A DNA stretch of 24,614 nt from an uncultured Mitsuokella sp. GTDB lineage: Bacteria; Bacillota; Negativicutes; Selenomonadales; Selenomonadaceae. The translations under genes and the position numbers were made by a program. The stretch lies in contig CAAGMF010000186.1 in assembly GCA_900770895.1 (NCBI GenBank), positions 1-24,614 of the forward strand, given 5' to 3'. Positions within the stretch are counted from its first letter, which is position 1. Each line of letters starts with the position of its first letter. Below are positions 8,350-16,634 of this stretch, piece by piece. The notes beneath the pieces are model-generated. The model was not told where the DNA came from, did not search any database, and was given only the letters and a program-made list of their open reading frames with translations.

Positions 8350-8928
8350 TCACTGCTCCGCCAGATAGTCGGCGCGCTGGTAAAAACTCAGTTGCGTCGT
8401 ATGTCCGTAGCGGCGCGTCAGCACACAGCTCAGGTTCCGGGTAGCCGGCAGCTCCACGTCGCCGCCATGCTCGATGACGACGATGGCCTCGGGTGCCAGC
8501 AGCTCATCTGCTGCCGCATCGAGGCTCTGCAGAGTACGCTCCACCAGCCCGCCATGATAGGGCGGGTCAGCGAAGACAAGTGAGAACCGGCTGTCCGGCC
8601 CGACCGTGCGGTTCAGGCGTGCCAGCTCGGCCTGCACGTCGCCACTGCGTATAGCGGTCCGCTCCGAGAGATGGGTATGCTCGGCATTCGCCTTCAATAT
8701 CGCTGCAGTGGCCTTGTCCACAAGTACCGCCGAGCTCGCTCCGCGCGATAGCGCCTCGAGCCCGAGACTGCCCGTCCCCGCATAGAGATCCAGCACCCGG
8801 CGCCCGATGACTTTGTCGGACAATATGCTGAATATGGCTCCCTTGATGCGGTCCGAGGTCGGACGCGTGTCCAGCCCCTTGGGCGCACGCAACCTGGCCC
8901 CGCGCGCTGTCCCTGTGATAATGCGCAT
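8350..8928 (-). CDS. rsmD: 16S rRNA (guanine-966-N2)-methyltransferase RsmD
   Basis: Methylates the exocyclic amine of G966 (E. coli numbering) in 16S rRNA, using S-adenosylmethionine. The sequence shows the N-terminal RIITGTARGARL and RPTSDRIKGAIFSIL stretches typical of RsmD, the SAM-binding motif DLYAGTGSLGLEALSRG and the catalytic DPPY tetrad. The open frame reaches a TTG at 8952. The ATG at 8928 (192 residues) matches the family N terminus and has AGAGG 9 bases upstream, so it is preferred. It is the first gene of the rsmD-coaD-coiled-coil-wzz operon. Confidence 0.95.
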   Translation of the reverse strand: MRIITGTARGARLRAPKGLDTRPTSDRIKGAIFSILSDKVIGRRVLDLYAGTGSLGLEALSRGASSAVLVDKATAAILKANAEHTHLSERTAIRSGDVQAELARLNRTVGPDSRFSLVFADPPYHGGLVERTLQSLDAAADELLAPEAIVVIEHGGDVELPATRNLSCVLTRRYGHTTQLSFYQRADYLAEQ

Positions 8929-8959
8929 TACACCATTCCTCTCAGATTTCAACTACTTT

Positions 8960-8988
8960 ATCATAGCATATTTTCAGCTTTTCGTGAA
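8960..8988 (-). promoter_or_regulatory. Probable promoter for rsmD operon
   Basis: Minus-strand TTCACG (8983-8988), a 17-base spacer and TATGAT (8960-8965) with a TGC extension just upstream of the -10 box. It is back to back with the DUF4127 promoter: its -35 box lies 10 bases from the plus-strand -10 box. Confidence 0.6.
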
Positions 8989-8994
8989 GTCGCA

Positions 8995-9003
8995 TGCTAT
9001 AAT
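8995..9003 (+). promoter_or_regulatory. Extended -10 promoter for the DUF4127 gene
   Basis: Plus-strand TGC followed by a perfect TATAAT (8998-9003), about 28 bases before the DUF4127 ATG. No good -35 box is present at 16-18 bases, which is usual for extended -10 promoters. Confidence 0.55.
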
Positions 9004-9030
9004 ATTAGATAAAAAATCCGAGGTGATATT

Positions 9031-10845
9031 ATGCAACCTGACCAGAGCCGTACCGACGTCCGGCCCTCGCCCCTGAAAGTCATAATAACCATAGCTATCC
9101 TGCTGGCCGCCCTGCTTGGCTGGTACCATGGCGCCCTGCGCACGCCGGTGAAAGGGGCGCCGCTCGTGCCACCAGCCGCTGCACCGGCCGATGAAACCGC
9201 ATCAGCTCCGGGACGCATCGTACTCGTACCGCTCGACTCGCGGCCGCCCTGCCGAGACCTCGTCGTGAGCAGCGCCCGGTTGCTGAACCGTGCCGTGCTG
9301 CTTCCGCCCGGCGAGCTCATGGACTACTACTCGCAGCCGGGCGACACCGCGGGACTGCGCAGCTGGCTTGACGAATCGCTGTCCGGCTCGTCGGCCGCCA
9401 TCCTGTCCATCGACCAGCTGCTGTACGGCGGACTGCTGGCCGCCCGCGAGAAATCCGCCACCTCCGACGAGATAAAGGCCCTGGCCGACGATCTGCGCGC
9501 CCTGCACGCAGCCCATCCCGAGGTGCCGCTCTATGCCTTCAGCATCCTGCCGCGGCTGACGCCGCAGGATGGCATCGACGGCTATCAGGAGCGCCGCGAC
9601 CTCGTCGAATACTCACGGCTGAAGGGCCGCGACTGGGCGGCAGCGCACGGCCGGCTGGCTGCCGGCGACGAGCCGCTGTCCGCTGAGCTCCAGCAGCGGC
9701 TGAATCAGCTCGAGAGCCGCATCCCGCCCGACAGTCTCAGGCGCTATCTGGCCCATTTCACCGAGAACGAGGAGCTGAACCGCACCCTCATCGACCTGAC
9801 ACATGAAGGGGTCCTGCACTGCTTCGTGCTCGGCCAGGACGATGGTGAGCCCTACAGCATCCCGAACATCGAAAAAGAAAACCTTCGCGCCCTCATCGAG
9901 GCCGCCCAGGCGGCACCGGCAGACACTGCTGACGCCGGCGGCAGCCTGTTCATCACGCATGGTGCCGATGAGCTCGGCCTGATGCTGCTGGCCCGCTATG
10001 CCAACGAAGCTACTGGCTATCAGCCGCATGTCGCCCTGCGCTATGCGGATCCGGGAGCCGCCCGCCGCATCATGCCCTACATGGCCATCACGAATGAAGA
10101 ATGTGCGCAGGAGAAGATTGACCTGCTCGGTGGCCAGGCCGTCACGGATGGAGCCGATTTCACGCTGTACATCAATGCCGGCGATATGAAGCAGGACACG
10201 ATATCACATCGCGGCCCGGCGGTGCAGGAGCTGGCAGAGGCTCTGCGGTCAGACGGCACCGGCGCTCCCTCCACGGAGGACCACCCCGCCTCGTCGCTGG
10301 CTCTCGTAGACCTCTCCGTTCATTTCAACGCACAGGAGACATTGCTGCCACTGCTCATCGACAGCTGCGCACCGCTTCATAACCTGCTGGCCTATGCCGG
10401 ATGGAATACCGCCAGCAACGCCATCGGCACGGCCCTGGCCCAGGCCAGCCTGGACGGCGCCGCCCGCCGACAGGATGATTCCGCAGAAGCTGCCGAACAT
10501 ACTGCTGCTGTCCGGACATCGCTGCTCGACGCCCGCCTGCTCGAGGACTACTACTATCTGAAGTCCGACATCGACCTCGTGAACCGCGCACTCAAAAAGG
10601 CCGGCTATACGAATACAGCCGACCTCGATCTCGAGCATAACTCCCATTGGGCCAACGCGATGATGCAGCAGACGCTGAAGGCTCAGGCCGCTACGCTCAA
10701 AAGCACCCGCGCCTATCGCGAGCCTTTCCATGCCTATGGCTATGACGCCCGCCTGCAGGCTTACGACCTGACGTTCTCCGCCGGCTATCCCTGGCCGCGA
10801 ACGTTCGAGATCAACCTCGCCGCTGTCCCCTTTCTGACCCACTAG
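9031..10845 (+). CDS. Membrane-anchored DUF4127 family protein
   Basis: A 604-residue protein of the uncharacterised DUF4127 family. One hydrophobic helix (about 16-33) anchors it with the bulk outside the cytoplasm; the Pro/Ala-rich stretch at 40-60 looks like a linker. Motifs I associate with the family are VPLDSRP (66-72), SIDQLLYGG (126-134), GQDDGEPYS (268-276), HGADELG (310-316) and YAGWNTASNAIGTALA (455-470). The repeated acidic residues within conserved blocks would suit a metal-dependent enzyme, but no activity is established to my knowledge. The ATG follows GAGGTGAT by three bases. The gene is alone on the plus strand, has its own extended -10 promoter, and its TAG stop overlaps the recD2 TAG on the other strand by two bases. 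Confidence 0.85.
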   Translation: MQPDQSRTDVRPSPLKVIITIAILLAALLGWYHGALRTPVKGAPLVPPAAAPADETASAPGRIVLVPLDSRPPCRDLVVSSARLLNRAVLLPPGELMDYYSQPGDTAGLRSWLDESLSGSSAAILSIDQLLYGGLLAAREKSATSDEIKALADDLRALHAAHPEVPLYAFSILPRLTPQDGIDGYQERRDLVEYSRLKGRDWAAAHGRLAAGDEPLSAELQQRLNQLESRIPPDSLRRYLAHFTENEELNRTLIDLTHEGVLHCFVLGQDDGEPYSIPNIEKENLRALIEAAQAAPADTADAGGSLFITHGADELGLMLLARYANEATGYQPHVALRYADPGAARRIMPYMAITNEECAQEKIDLLGGQAVTDGADFTLYINAGDMKQDTISHRGPAVQELAEALRSDGTGAPSTEDHPASSLALVDLSVHFNAQETLLPLLIDSCAPLHNLLAYAGWNTASNAIGTALAQASLDGAARRQDDSAEAAEHTAAVRTSLLDARLLEDYYYLKSDIDLVNRALKKAGYTNTADLDLEHNSHWANAMMQQTLKAQAATLKSTRAYREPFHAYGYDARLQAYDLTFSAGYPWPRTFEINLAAVPFLTH

Positions 10846-13097
10846 CGCGCCTGCTCCGCCAGCGTCCCGCTCAGGCGCTCAGCCAGCAGGGTCAGGCGCA
10901 GGCGGTTGTGGTCCGTCGTGACGGCCGTATGGAGCGCCGCCTTCGTCCCCAGCAATATGACCTGTTCGCGCGCCCGGGTGACCGCCGTGTATAGCAGATT
11001 GCGCTGCAGCATGATGTGATGGCCAGCGACGAGCGGCAATATGACGATCGGATATTCGCTGCCCTGCGATTTATGAACGGACAGGCAGTACGCGAGCGTC
11101 AGCTCGCCGAGCTCCTCCCGGGCATAATCCACCACATGTCCGCCGTAGTCGACCTCGACGGATTCCGGCTCGATGAGCGTGATGAACCCGATATCGCCAT
11201 TGAAAACTTCCTTGTCATAGTTGTTGCGCGTCTGCATGACCTTGTCGCCGAGGCGCAGCACGCGCACGCCTCCCTTGAACTCGGGGCGCCCCGGTGCCGG
11301 CGGGTTCAGCACGGCCTGCAGCTGACGATTCAGATTGTCCACGCCGCACTCCTGCCCGTGCATCGGCGACAGCACCTGCACCTCGCGCAGCACATCGCGT
11401 CCCTGCCGAGGCAGCTCATCGCGGCAGAGCTGCAGGATATGACGCACGACACCGGCCTGATCCGCATGCTCCCAGAACTGGAAATCCCCGGTCGACGTGC
11501 ACACCGGCAGCCGCCCCGCATTGATGGCATGCGCATTCAACACGATGGTGCTGGCATCGGACTGGCGGAATATCTCCGTCAGTCGCACGCATGGTACGGC
11601 CTCCGAGCGTATGATATCCTGCAGTACCGCACCCGGGCCGACGGATGGCAGCTGGTCAGCATCCCCGACGAGTATCAGATGGCAGCCATCCGGTATGGCC
11701 GTCAGCAGGCTGTCCATAAGCACGATGTCCATCATCGACACCTCGTCGACGATGATGGCGTCGGCATCGAGCGGCTCATCCGCATCGCGCCCGAAGACCA
11801 GCGTACCGCGGGCATCGCTGGAGCCCTGCGCCTCGAGCAGGCGGTGCACAGTGACAGCCTGACGGCCCGTCGTCTCCGCGAGCCGTTTGGCGGCCCGGCC
11901 GGTCGGTGCCGCGAGCAGTACCTCGAGTCCGCGCTGCTCCAGTATATCGAGCATGCCCCGCACGACGGTCGTCTTGCCCGTACCCGGGCCGCCCGTCAGC
12001 ACAAATACGCCATGAGCCAGCGCCCCCATGAGGGCCGTCCGCTGGCCGTCCGCGAGCTTCATGCCCTGTCCCTTTGCTGTCTCCCAGCGCGATACGATAT
12101 CGGCTGCTGCCTCCTCCGTCCGCGTGGACGGCAGGAGATGAGCTGCCGCCTGCTGGAGCTCGCGCAGGCGCTCTGCGACACGACATTCGGCGCGATAGAG
12201 GCTGGGCAGGTATATGTAGGTCCTGCCGGCATGATACTCCACAGCGGCGCGCCCGGCCTCGATCTCCTGATGCAACACCTCGCTGACGCGCACGGGGTCC
12301 ACCCGCAGCTTGCGCGCGCCGGATCGCACGAGCTCATCATCGGTGATGCAGCAGTGGCCACGGCTGCTGGCGACACGCTGCAGCTCGTAGTCGAGCCCCC
12401 CCAATATGCGCGCCTCGCTATCCGGCTCGAGGCCCAGGCTGGCCGCTATGGCATCCGCCGTTTCAAAGCCGATGCCAGCGACCTCGCTCGCGATCTGGTA
12501 CGGATGATTCTCGAGCATGTCCGTCGAGAACGAGCCGTATTCCTTGTAGATGCGCGCTGCGAGTGCCCCGGATATGCCGTGATCCTCGAGCCAGAGCATG
12601 ACCTCGCGCAGCTCCGACTGCGCATTGTATGATTTCGCTATCTTTTCTGCCGTCTGCTTGCCGATGCCGCTGATCTCGGTCAGGCGATGCGGATGCTGCT
12701 CGATGATATCCAGCGTCCGACGACCGAATTTCTTCACGATGCGATGAGCGATGGCCGGCCCGCAGCCCTCGATGAGCCCCGAGGCCAGGAACCGCTCGAT
12801 CCCCTCGGCGCTTGTCGGGGCCTCGATATGGAGGCTGGCCGCCCGGAACTGCTGCCCGAATTTCGGATGAACGGTCCAGCCGCCCGTCACATGGACGATC
12901 TGCCCGACGAGCGGCGCAGCGGCCGGGACTGTCACGGTCACTCGGCGCCGCTGGCCCGAGGGCGTCAGCTGGAACACAGCGAATTTCCCCTCGGGACTGT
13001 CGAATATGACCCGCTCGACCGTGCCCTCGAGCTCCTCGGGGACATCAGCCAGCTCGTCGCTGCTGAACAACGTCAGCTCATCATCATCCTGCCGCAT
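10842..13097 (-). CDS. recD2: RecD2-type ATP-dependent DNA helicase
   Basis: A 751-residue superfamily 1B 5'-3' helicase of the RecD2/TraA-like family, which acts without RecBC partners. It has an N-terminal OB-like region (about 20-95) and tandem helix-hairpin-helix elements (about 100-215, including GLIEGCGPAIAHRIV and SGIGKQTAEKI). The helicase core carries Walker A GGPGTGKTT (369-377), Walker B DEVSM (451-455), motif III GDADQLPSVGPG and the C-terminal VHKSQGSEYP motif. The long N-terminal extension separates it from RecD of the RecBCD complex. The ATG at 13097 lies 4 bases after the ABC-F stop with GAGGGGG upstream, so it is the last gene of the LCP-ABC-F-recD2 operon. Its stop overlaps the convergent DUF4127 stop. 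Confidence 0.96.
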   Translation of the reverse strand: MRQDDDELTLFSSDELADVPEELEGTVERVIFDSPEGKFAVFQLTPSGQRRRVTVTVPAAAPLVGQIVHVTGGWTVHPKFGQQFRAASLHIEAPTSAEGIERFLASGLIEGCGPAIAHRIVKKFGRRTLDIIEQHPHRLTEISGIGKQTAEKIAKSYNAQSELREVMLWLEDHGISGALAARIYKEYGSFSTDMLENHPYQIASEVAGIGFETADAIAASLGLEPDSEARILGGLDYELQRVASSRGHCCITDDELVRSGARKLRVDPVRVSEVLHQEIEAGRAAVEYHAGRTYIYLPSLYRAECRVAERLRELQQAAAHLLPSTRTEEAAADIVSRWETAKGQGMKLADGQRTALMGALAHGVFVLTGGPGTGKTTVVRGMLDILEQRGLEVLLAAPTGRAAKRLAETTGRQAVTVHRLLEAQGSSDARGTLVFGRDADEPLDADAIIVDEVSMMDIVLMDSLLTAIPDGCHLILVGDADQLPSVGPGAVLQDIIRSEAVPCVRLTEIFRQSDASTIVLNAHAINAGRLPVCTSTGDFQFWEHADQAGVVRHILQLCRDELPRQGRDVLREVQVLSPMHGQECGVDNLNRQLQAVLNPPAPGRPEFKGGVRVLRLGDKVMQTRNNYDKEVFNGDIGFITLIEPESVEVDYGGHVVDYAREELGELTLAYCLSVHKSQGSEYPIVILPLVAGHHIMLQRNLLYTAVTRAREQVILLGTKAALHTAVTTDHNRLRLTLLAERLSGTLAEQAR

Positions 13098-13101
13098 CGA
13101 A

Positions 13102-15084
13102 TCAATCCCCCTCGGTCAGACGTTCCCATCTGGCATAGCGCTCCTCGATTTCCCGTTCCTTCGCTGCATACTCGGCTGCCACGCGTGCACTCTCCTCCGG
13201 ATCTGCCTGCACGGCGGGCTGATTCATTTCATACTCGATGCCCTTGAGCTCTGCCTCGGCCATAGCGATCTCGGCCTCAGCCCGGTCGATAGCCTCCTGG
13301 CGCTTCGCCTCGCTCATGCTCGCGATACGTCCCCGCTCGGCCTTGTCGCGCTGAGACGCTTCATCAGCAGCTGGCCGGGCCGTTTTCGGCTTTGCCTCAG
13401 GCTTCTCCGGCGCAGCAGCTTTTGCCTTTTCCGCCCGCGCGGCTTTCGCCTGGCTGGCCGCTTCCCTGGCAGCGGCCTCCTCCTCAGCCTCGGCCGCCTT
13501 GCTGGCCAGATAGTAGCTGTAGCCGCCCATGTACTCGGTCAGCTGACCATTTTCCAGCTCATAGGTGCAGTTGGCTACCTTGTCGAGGAAATAGCGGTCA
13601 TGCGACACGGCGAGGAACGTCCCCGGGTAGGCCATGAGCGCCTCCTCGACGGCCTCACGGGCCGGTATATCGAGATGGTTCGTCGGCTCATCGAGCACGA
13701 GGAAATTCGCTCCAGTCAGCATGAGCTTCAGGAACGCCACGCGCGACTGCTCGCCGCCCGAGAGATCGCCGATGCGGCGCAGGCATTCGTCCCCGTGGAA
13801 CAGGAACGCTCCGAGGTAGCGGCGCGACTGCTCCTCATCGAGGCCGAATTCATAGTTCAGCTCCTCCAGTATCGTGCGCTCCATATGCAGTCCCTCATGC
13901 TGCTGGGAGAAATAGCCGATCTTCACGCGATTACCGATCTTCACGCGTCCGGTCGTGCTCTCGATCTCGCCCATGAGCAGCCGCAGCAGCGTCGTCTTGC
14001 CCGCACCATTCGGGCCGACGAGCGCCACACCGTCGCCGCGGCGTATGAGCATGGACAGGTGGCTGAACACCTCATGCGAGCCGAAGCTGACCGATACATC
14101 CTCGAGCTCTGCGACGCGGTCAGCACATTCAGTCGGCCTGTGAAACGCAAAATAATTGAACGAAGCCGTCTCCGGCGGCAGCACGATGCGCTCGAGACGA
14201 TTGAGCTGGCTCTGGCGTCCGCGCGCCTGCTTGGCCTTGATACCGGCCTTGTAGCGGCGTATATAGTCCTCGGTCTTCTTTATATGCTCCTGCTGCTTCT
14301 CGTAGGCTGACTGCAGGGCTGCGCGCCGCGCGGTGCGCACGCGCATATAGTACGTGTAGTTGCCCTCATAGACCGTCACCTCGTGATGGTCCAGCTCGAG
14401 CATGCGTGTCGTCACCTTGTCGAGGAAATAGCGATCATGCGATATGATGAGCACGCCACCAGCATAGCTATTCAAAAAGCCCTCGAGCCACTCGATCATG
14501 TGGATATCGAGATGATTCGTCGGCTCATCGAGGAACAGGAAATCCGGCTCGCGCAACAACGCCTTGGCAAGGCAGATGCGCGTGCGCTGACCACCCGAGA
14601 AATACCGCACGGATTTCTCCAGGTCGTCATCGTTGAAGCCCAGCCCGTAGGCGATGCGCTTCAGCCGGCTCTCATAGTCATAGCCGCCCAGCGCCTCGAA
14701 CCGCGTCAGGACTTTGCCATACTCGTCCATGATGTCAGCAGCGGCTGAGCCGCCAGCTGCCGCTATGGCGAGCTCGAGCTCGCGCTTGCGGTCGCCGAGC
14801 GCTATGATATCTGCAAAGCCGCGCTCCAGCTCCTCATGCAACGTGCCGTCGCCGAAATCCGCCTGCTGCTCGACATAGCCGATCGTAGCCTCGGTATCGA
14901 ACGACACCGTGCCCGCATCGGCCTCCTCACGCCCGAGCAGACAGCGCATGAGCGTCGTCTTGCCGGCGCCATTCGCACCGACGAAGCCTACATGATCACC
15001 CCGGCCTATCTCGAAATTCACGTTATGGAACAATTCGTTCACGCCATAGGCCTTGGCCAGGCCATTAACTTTCAGCACCGACAA
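13102..15084 (-). CDS. ABC-F family ATP-binding protein
   Basis: A 660-residue soluble protein with two fused ABC ATPase domains and no membrane segment, as in the ABC-F family that acts on ribosomes. Domain 1 has Walker A GANGAGKT (36-43), signature FSGGQ (162-166) and Walker B LFLDEPTNHLD. An interdomain linker spans about 240-310. Domain 2 has GPNGAGKT (357-364), LSGGE (441-445) and LVLDEPTNHLD. An Ala/Lys/Glu-rich linker (about 530-600) leads to a C-terminal coiled coil (about 600-655) like that of Uup/YdiF-type members. A translation-quality or ribosome-rescue role is more likely than antibiotic resistance, but the subfamily cannot be fixed by eye. The start is TTG, with GAGGAG 7 bases upstream. 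It follows the LCP gene by 15 bases. Confidence 0.93.
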   Translation of the reverse strand: MSVLKVNGLAKAYGVNELFHNVNFEIGRGDHVGFVGANGAGKTTLMRCLLGREEADAGTVSFDTEATIGYVEQQADFGDGTLHEELERGFADIIALGDRKRELELAIAAAGGSAAADIMDEYGKVLTRFEALGGYDYESRLKRIAYGLGFNDDDLEKSVRYFSGGQRTRICLAKALLREPDFLFLDEPTNHLDIHMIEWLEGFLNSYAGGVLIISHDRYFLDKVTTRMLELDHHEVTVYEGNYTYYMRVRTARRAALQSAYEKQQEHIKKTEDYIRRYKAGIKAKQARGRQSQLNRLERIVLPPETASFNYFAFHRPTECADRVAELEDVSVSFGSHEVFSHLSMLIRRGDGVALVGPNGAGKTTLLRLLMGEIESTTGRVKIGNRVKIGYFSQQHEGLHMERTILEELNYEFGLDEEQSRRYLGAFLFHGDECLRRIGDLSGGEQSRVAFLKLMLTGANFLVLDEPTNHLDIPAREAVEEALMAYPGTFLAVSHDRYFLDKVANCTYELENGQLTEYMGGYSYYLASKAAEAEEEAAAREAASQAKAARAEKAKAAAPEKPEAKPKTARPAADEASQRDKAERGRIASMSEAKRQEAIDRAEAEIAMAEAELKGIEYEMNQPAVQADPEESARVAAEYAAKEREIEERYARWERLTEGD

Positions 15085-15099
15085 TTCTTTTCTCCTCTA

Positions 15100-16422
15100 T
15101 CATTTACCCTTCTTCACATAATCGCGGCCGATATTGACTACAGCCTGGTCGGCACCGCCGCCATCCATGATGATGCAGGTGAACGGCATACCGTAGAATA
15201 TATCCGTATTGCGCTGCGCCGTCGTTATCGTCGTATGCTCGCGCGAGCTCGTTTTGCCGGTCTCTACGCCGGATATGATGAAGCCTTTCTCCTGCAACAC
15301 CCGGGCCACCTCGGCCCCGGCACCGTTGATCCCGCTCGAGTTTATGACCATGACCGATATCTCGCCCGGCTTGTGCGGCTTGGCTGCTTTCTCCTTCTCT
15401 TTGCTCTCGGCAGCCACCAGCTCCGTGCCGGTCGTGCTGCCGGTCAGCGTGATGCCCTCCGGCAGACTGGTCTGATACTCCTGGGCTGCCTTTTCCGCTG
15501 CGGCTCTGGCCTTGTCTGACATGCTGAGCCCGAGCTCCTCGGCCAGCATGGTGCGCAATCCTACGATATCAGGGATCCAGTAGCTGATATCCGACAGATA
15601 GGCCGGCTGTCCCGGCACCATCTGTACCGTCATGCCATTGTCGTGGACATCCTTGAGCAGCTTGGCGTATTTCAGCAGCTCCGGCACACTCATATCCGTC
15701 GTGACAGCTGAGCTGACCTGCGTCACGAGGTCCGGCAGCTTCGGCAGGATGCTGGGCGATATGAGCTTGGCCAGTACGGCCTTCATAAATTTCTGCTGAC
15801 GCCCGATGCGCCCGATATCGCCCTCGCCATCGCGGTAGCGCACATACTGGATTGCCTTAGCACCATCGAGATGCTGCTGGCCGGGATAGAGGTCGATGAC
15901 GAGACCGCCGTTGTCATCCCAGGGGTCCTCATAGTGCATGCGCTTGTCGACATCGATATCGACACCTCCGAGTGCATCGATGATGCGCTGGAATGCCTTG
16001 GTATCGATGATGACGTAGTGGTCGATATGCGTCCCCAGCAGCCGCTCCACCGTGCTCTTTGACAGCTCATGCCCGCCGAAGGCATAGGCATGATTGATCT
16101 TGTCGTAGCCGTGCCCATCGATCGCCACGCGCGTATCACGCGGCACTGAGAGCAGGGCGGCCTTATGGCTGTCCATGTCGACCGATGCCACCATGAGCGT
16201 ATCGCTGCGCCCTACATCATCCGCCCGCCGGTCGACGCCGAGCAGCATGATGTTCACGATATTCCCGTTATCGGGCAGCAGCTCTCCATCATCACTCCAG
16301 AGTGAATGGCTGCGATGCACACCGGCGTATACACCGGCTGCTGCCACCACCAGGATCAGCATGACTGCCAGCATCCATTTCACCCGGGTATAGCTGCGCC
16401 GTCTTCTGCGCTTACTACGCAT
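15100..16422 (-). CDS. LytR-CpsA-Psr (LCP) family protein with LytR C-terminal domain
   Basis: A 440-residue membrane-anchored phosphotransferase-type protein that would attach polyprenyl-linked glycopolymers to peptidoglycan or another envelope acceptor. A basic N-terminal tail (RSKRRRRRS) and one transmembrane helix (about 15-33) lead to an extracytoplasmic LCP domain (about 65-240). That domain holds LGVDRRADDVGRSDTLM, LLSVPRDTRV and the YDKINHAYAFGG block, containing the conserved Asp and Arg residues. A C-terminal LytR_C-like domain (about 350-437, starting SVMVINSSGINGAGAEVA) follows. The ATG is preceded by GGGAG at 8 bases. It is the first gene of the operon with ABC-F and recD2. Confidence 0.94.
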   Translation of the reverse strand: MRSKRRRRRSYTRVKWMLAVMLILVVAAAGVYAGVHRSHSLWSDDGELLPDNGNIVNIMLLGVDRRADDVGRSDTLMVASVDMDSHKAALLSVPRDTRVAIDGHGYDKINHAYAFGGHELSKSTVERLLGTHIDHYVIIDTKAFQRIIDALGGVDIDVDKRMHYEDPWDDNGGLVIDLYPGQQHLDGAKAIQYVRYRDGEGDIGRIGRQQKFMKAVLAKLISPSILPKLPDLVTQVSSAVTTDMSVPELLKYAKLLKDVHDNGMTVQMVPGQPAYLSDISYWIPDIVGLRTMLAEELGLSMSDKARAAAEKAAQEYQTSLPEGITLTGSTTGTELVAAESKEKEKAAKPHKPGEISVMVINSSGINGAGAEVARVLQEKGFIISGVETGKTSSREHTTITTAQRNTDIFYGMPFTCIIMDGGGADQAVVNIGRDYVKKGK

Positions 16423-16486
16423 GTCAAAAACTCCCTATCACTGTGCCCCCGCAGGGGCTTATTGCCTACAACTAATCCAATTTACT

Positions 16487-16515
16487 AGTATATCAAACCC
16501 ATGGTCCGCATGCAA
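16487..16515 (-). promoter_or_regulatory. Promoter for the LCP-ABC-F-recD2 operon
   Basis: Minus-strand TTGCAT (16510-16515), a 17-base spacer and TATACT (16487-16492) with a TGA extension directly upstream of the -10 box. The transcript would have a leader of about 60 bases that includes the GC-rich hairpin at 16445-16458. Confidence 0.7.
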
Positions 16516-16581
16516 CATTTCTGCCCTCTCAGCGCTATAAAAAGCTTTTTCTAAATAATCCTCTTCCCTTTAGAATGAATA

Positions 16582-16592
16582 TGATATAGAAT
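16582..16592 (+). promoter_or_regulatory. Possible -10 region for the HD-GYP gene
   Basis: Plus-strand TGATATAGAAT offers two overlapping -10 candidates: TATAGA with a TG extension, or TAGAAT. No good -35 box is visible, so this is a weak call. It lies about 45 bases before the ATG. Confidence 0.35.
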
Positions 16593-16634
16593 AAAAGATA
16601 TGGTCAATCAATCTTAGCAAAAGGAGGCTGCATC

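Larger units (their letters stand above)
16423..16634. other. Divergent intergenic region between LCP and HD-GYP genes
   Basis: The longest gene-free stretch, 212 bases, AT-rich compared with its surroundings. It holds the promoters of both flanking genes, a short GCCCC/GGGGC hairpin (16445-16458) in the LCP leader, and a perfect 12-bp palindrome AAAAAGCTTTTT (16539-16550) between the two promoters. I see no riboswitch fold and no open frame. Confidence 0.6.

Noticed and set aside
11016..12632. Long plus-strand open frame of 538 codons opposite recD2
   Set aside because: It lies wholly within recD2 on the other strand. Its translation is rich in His, Arg and Leu with no recognisable domain, as expected from the complement of a G+C-rich gene; recD2 has all its helicase motifs.
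13006..14310. 434-codon plus-strand open frame opposite the ABC-F gene
   Set aside because: It is antisense to clear ABC motifs, with no family match recalled and a biased Leu/Arg/His composition.
13570..14450. Near-identical short sequences around 13577 and 14416
   Set aside because: They encode the equivalent SHDRYFLDKV segment of the two ABC domains, so this is ancient domain duplication, not a mobile or regulatory repeat.
16500..16516. Possible sigma-54 promoter (GG and GC doublets)
   Set aside because: The doublets are 7 bases apart rather than the required 10, and the same bases form the -35 region of a better sigma-A promoter.
16560..16634. Cyclic-di-GMP riboswitch before the HD-GYP gene
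   Set aside because: The leader is short and AT-rich and lacks the conserved GEMM-type bases and helices.
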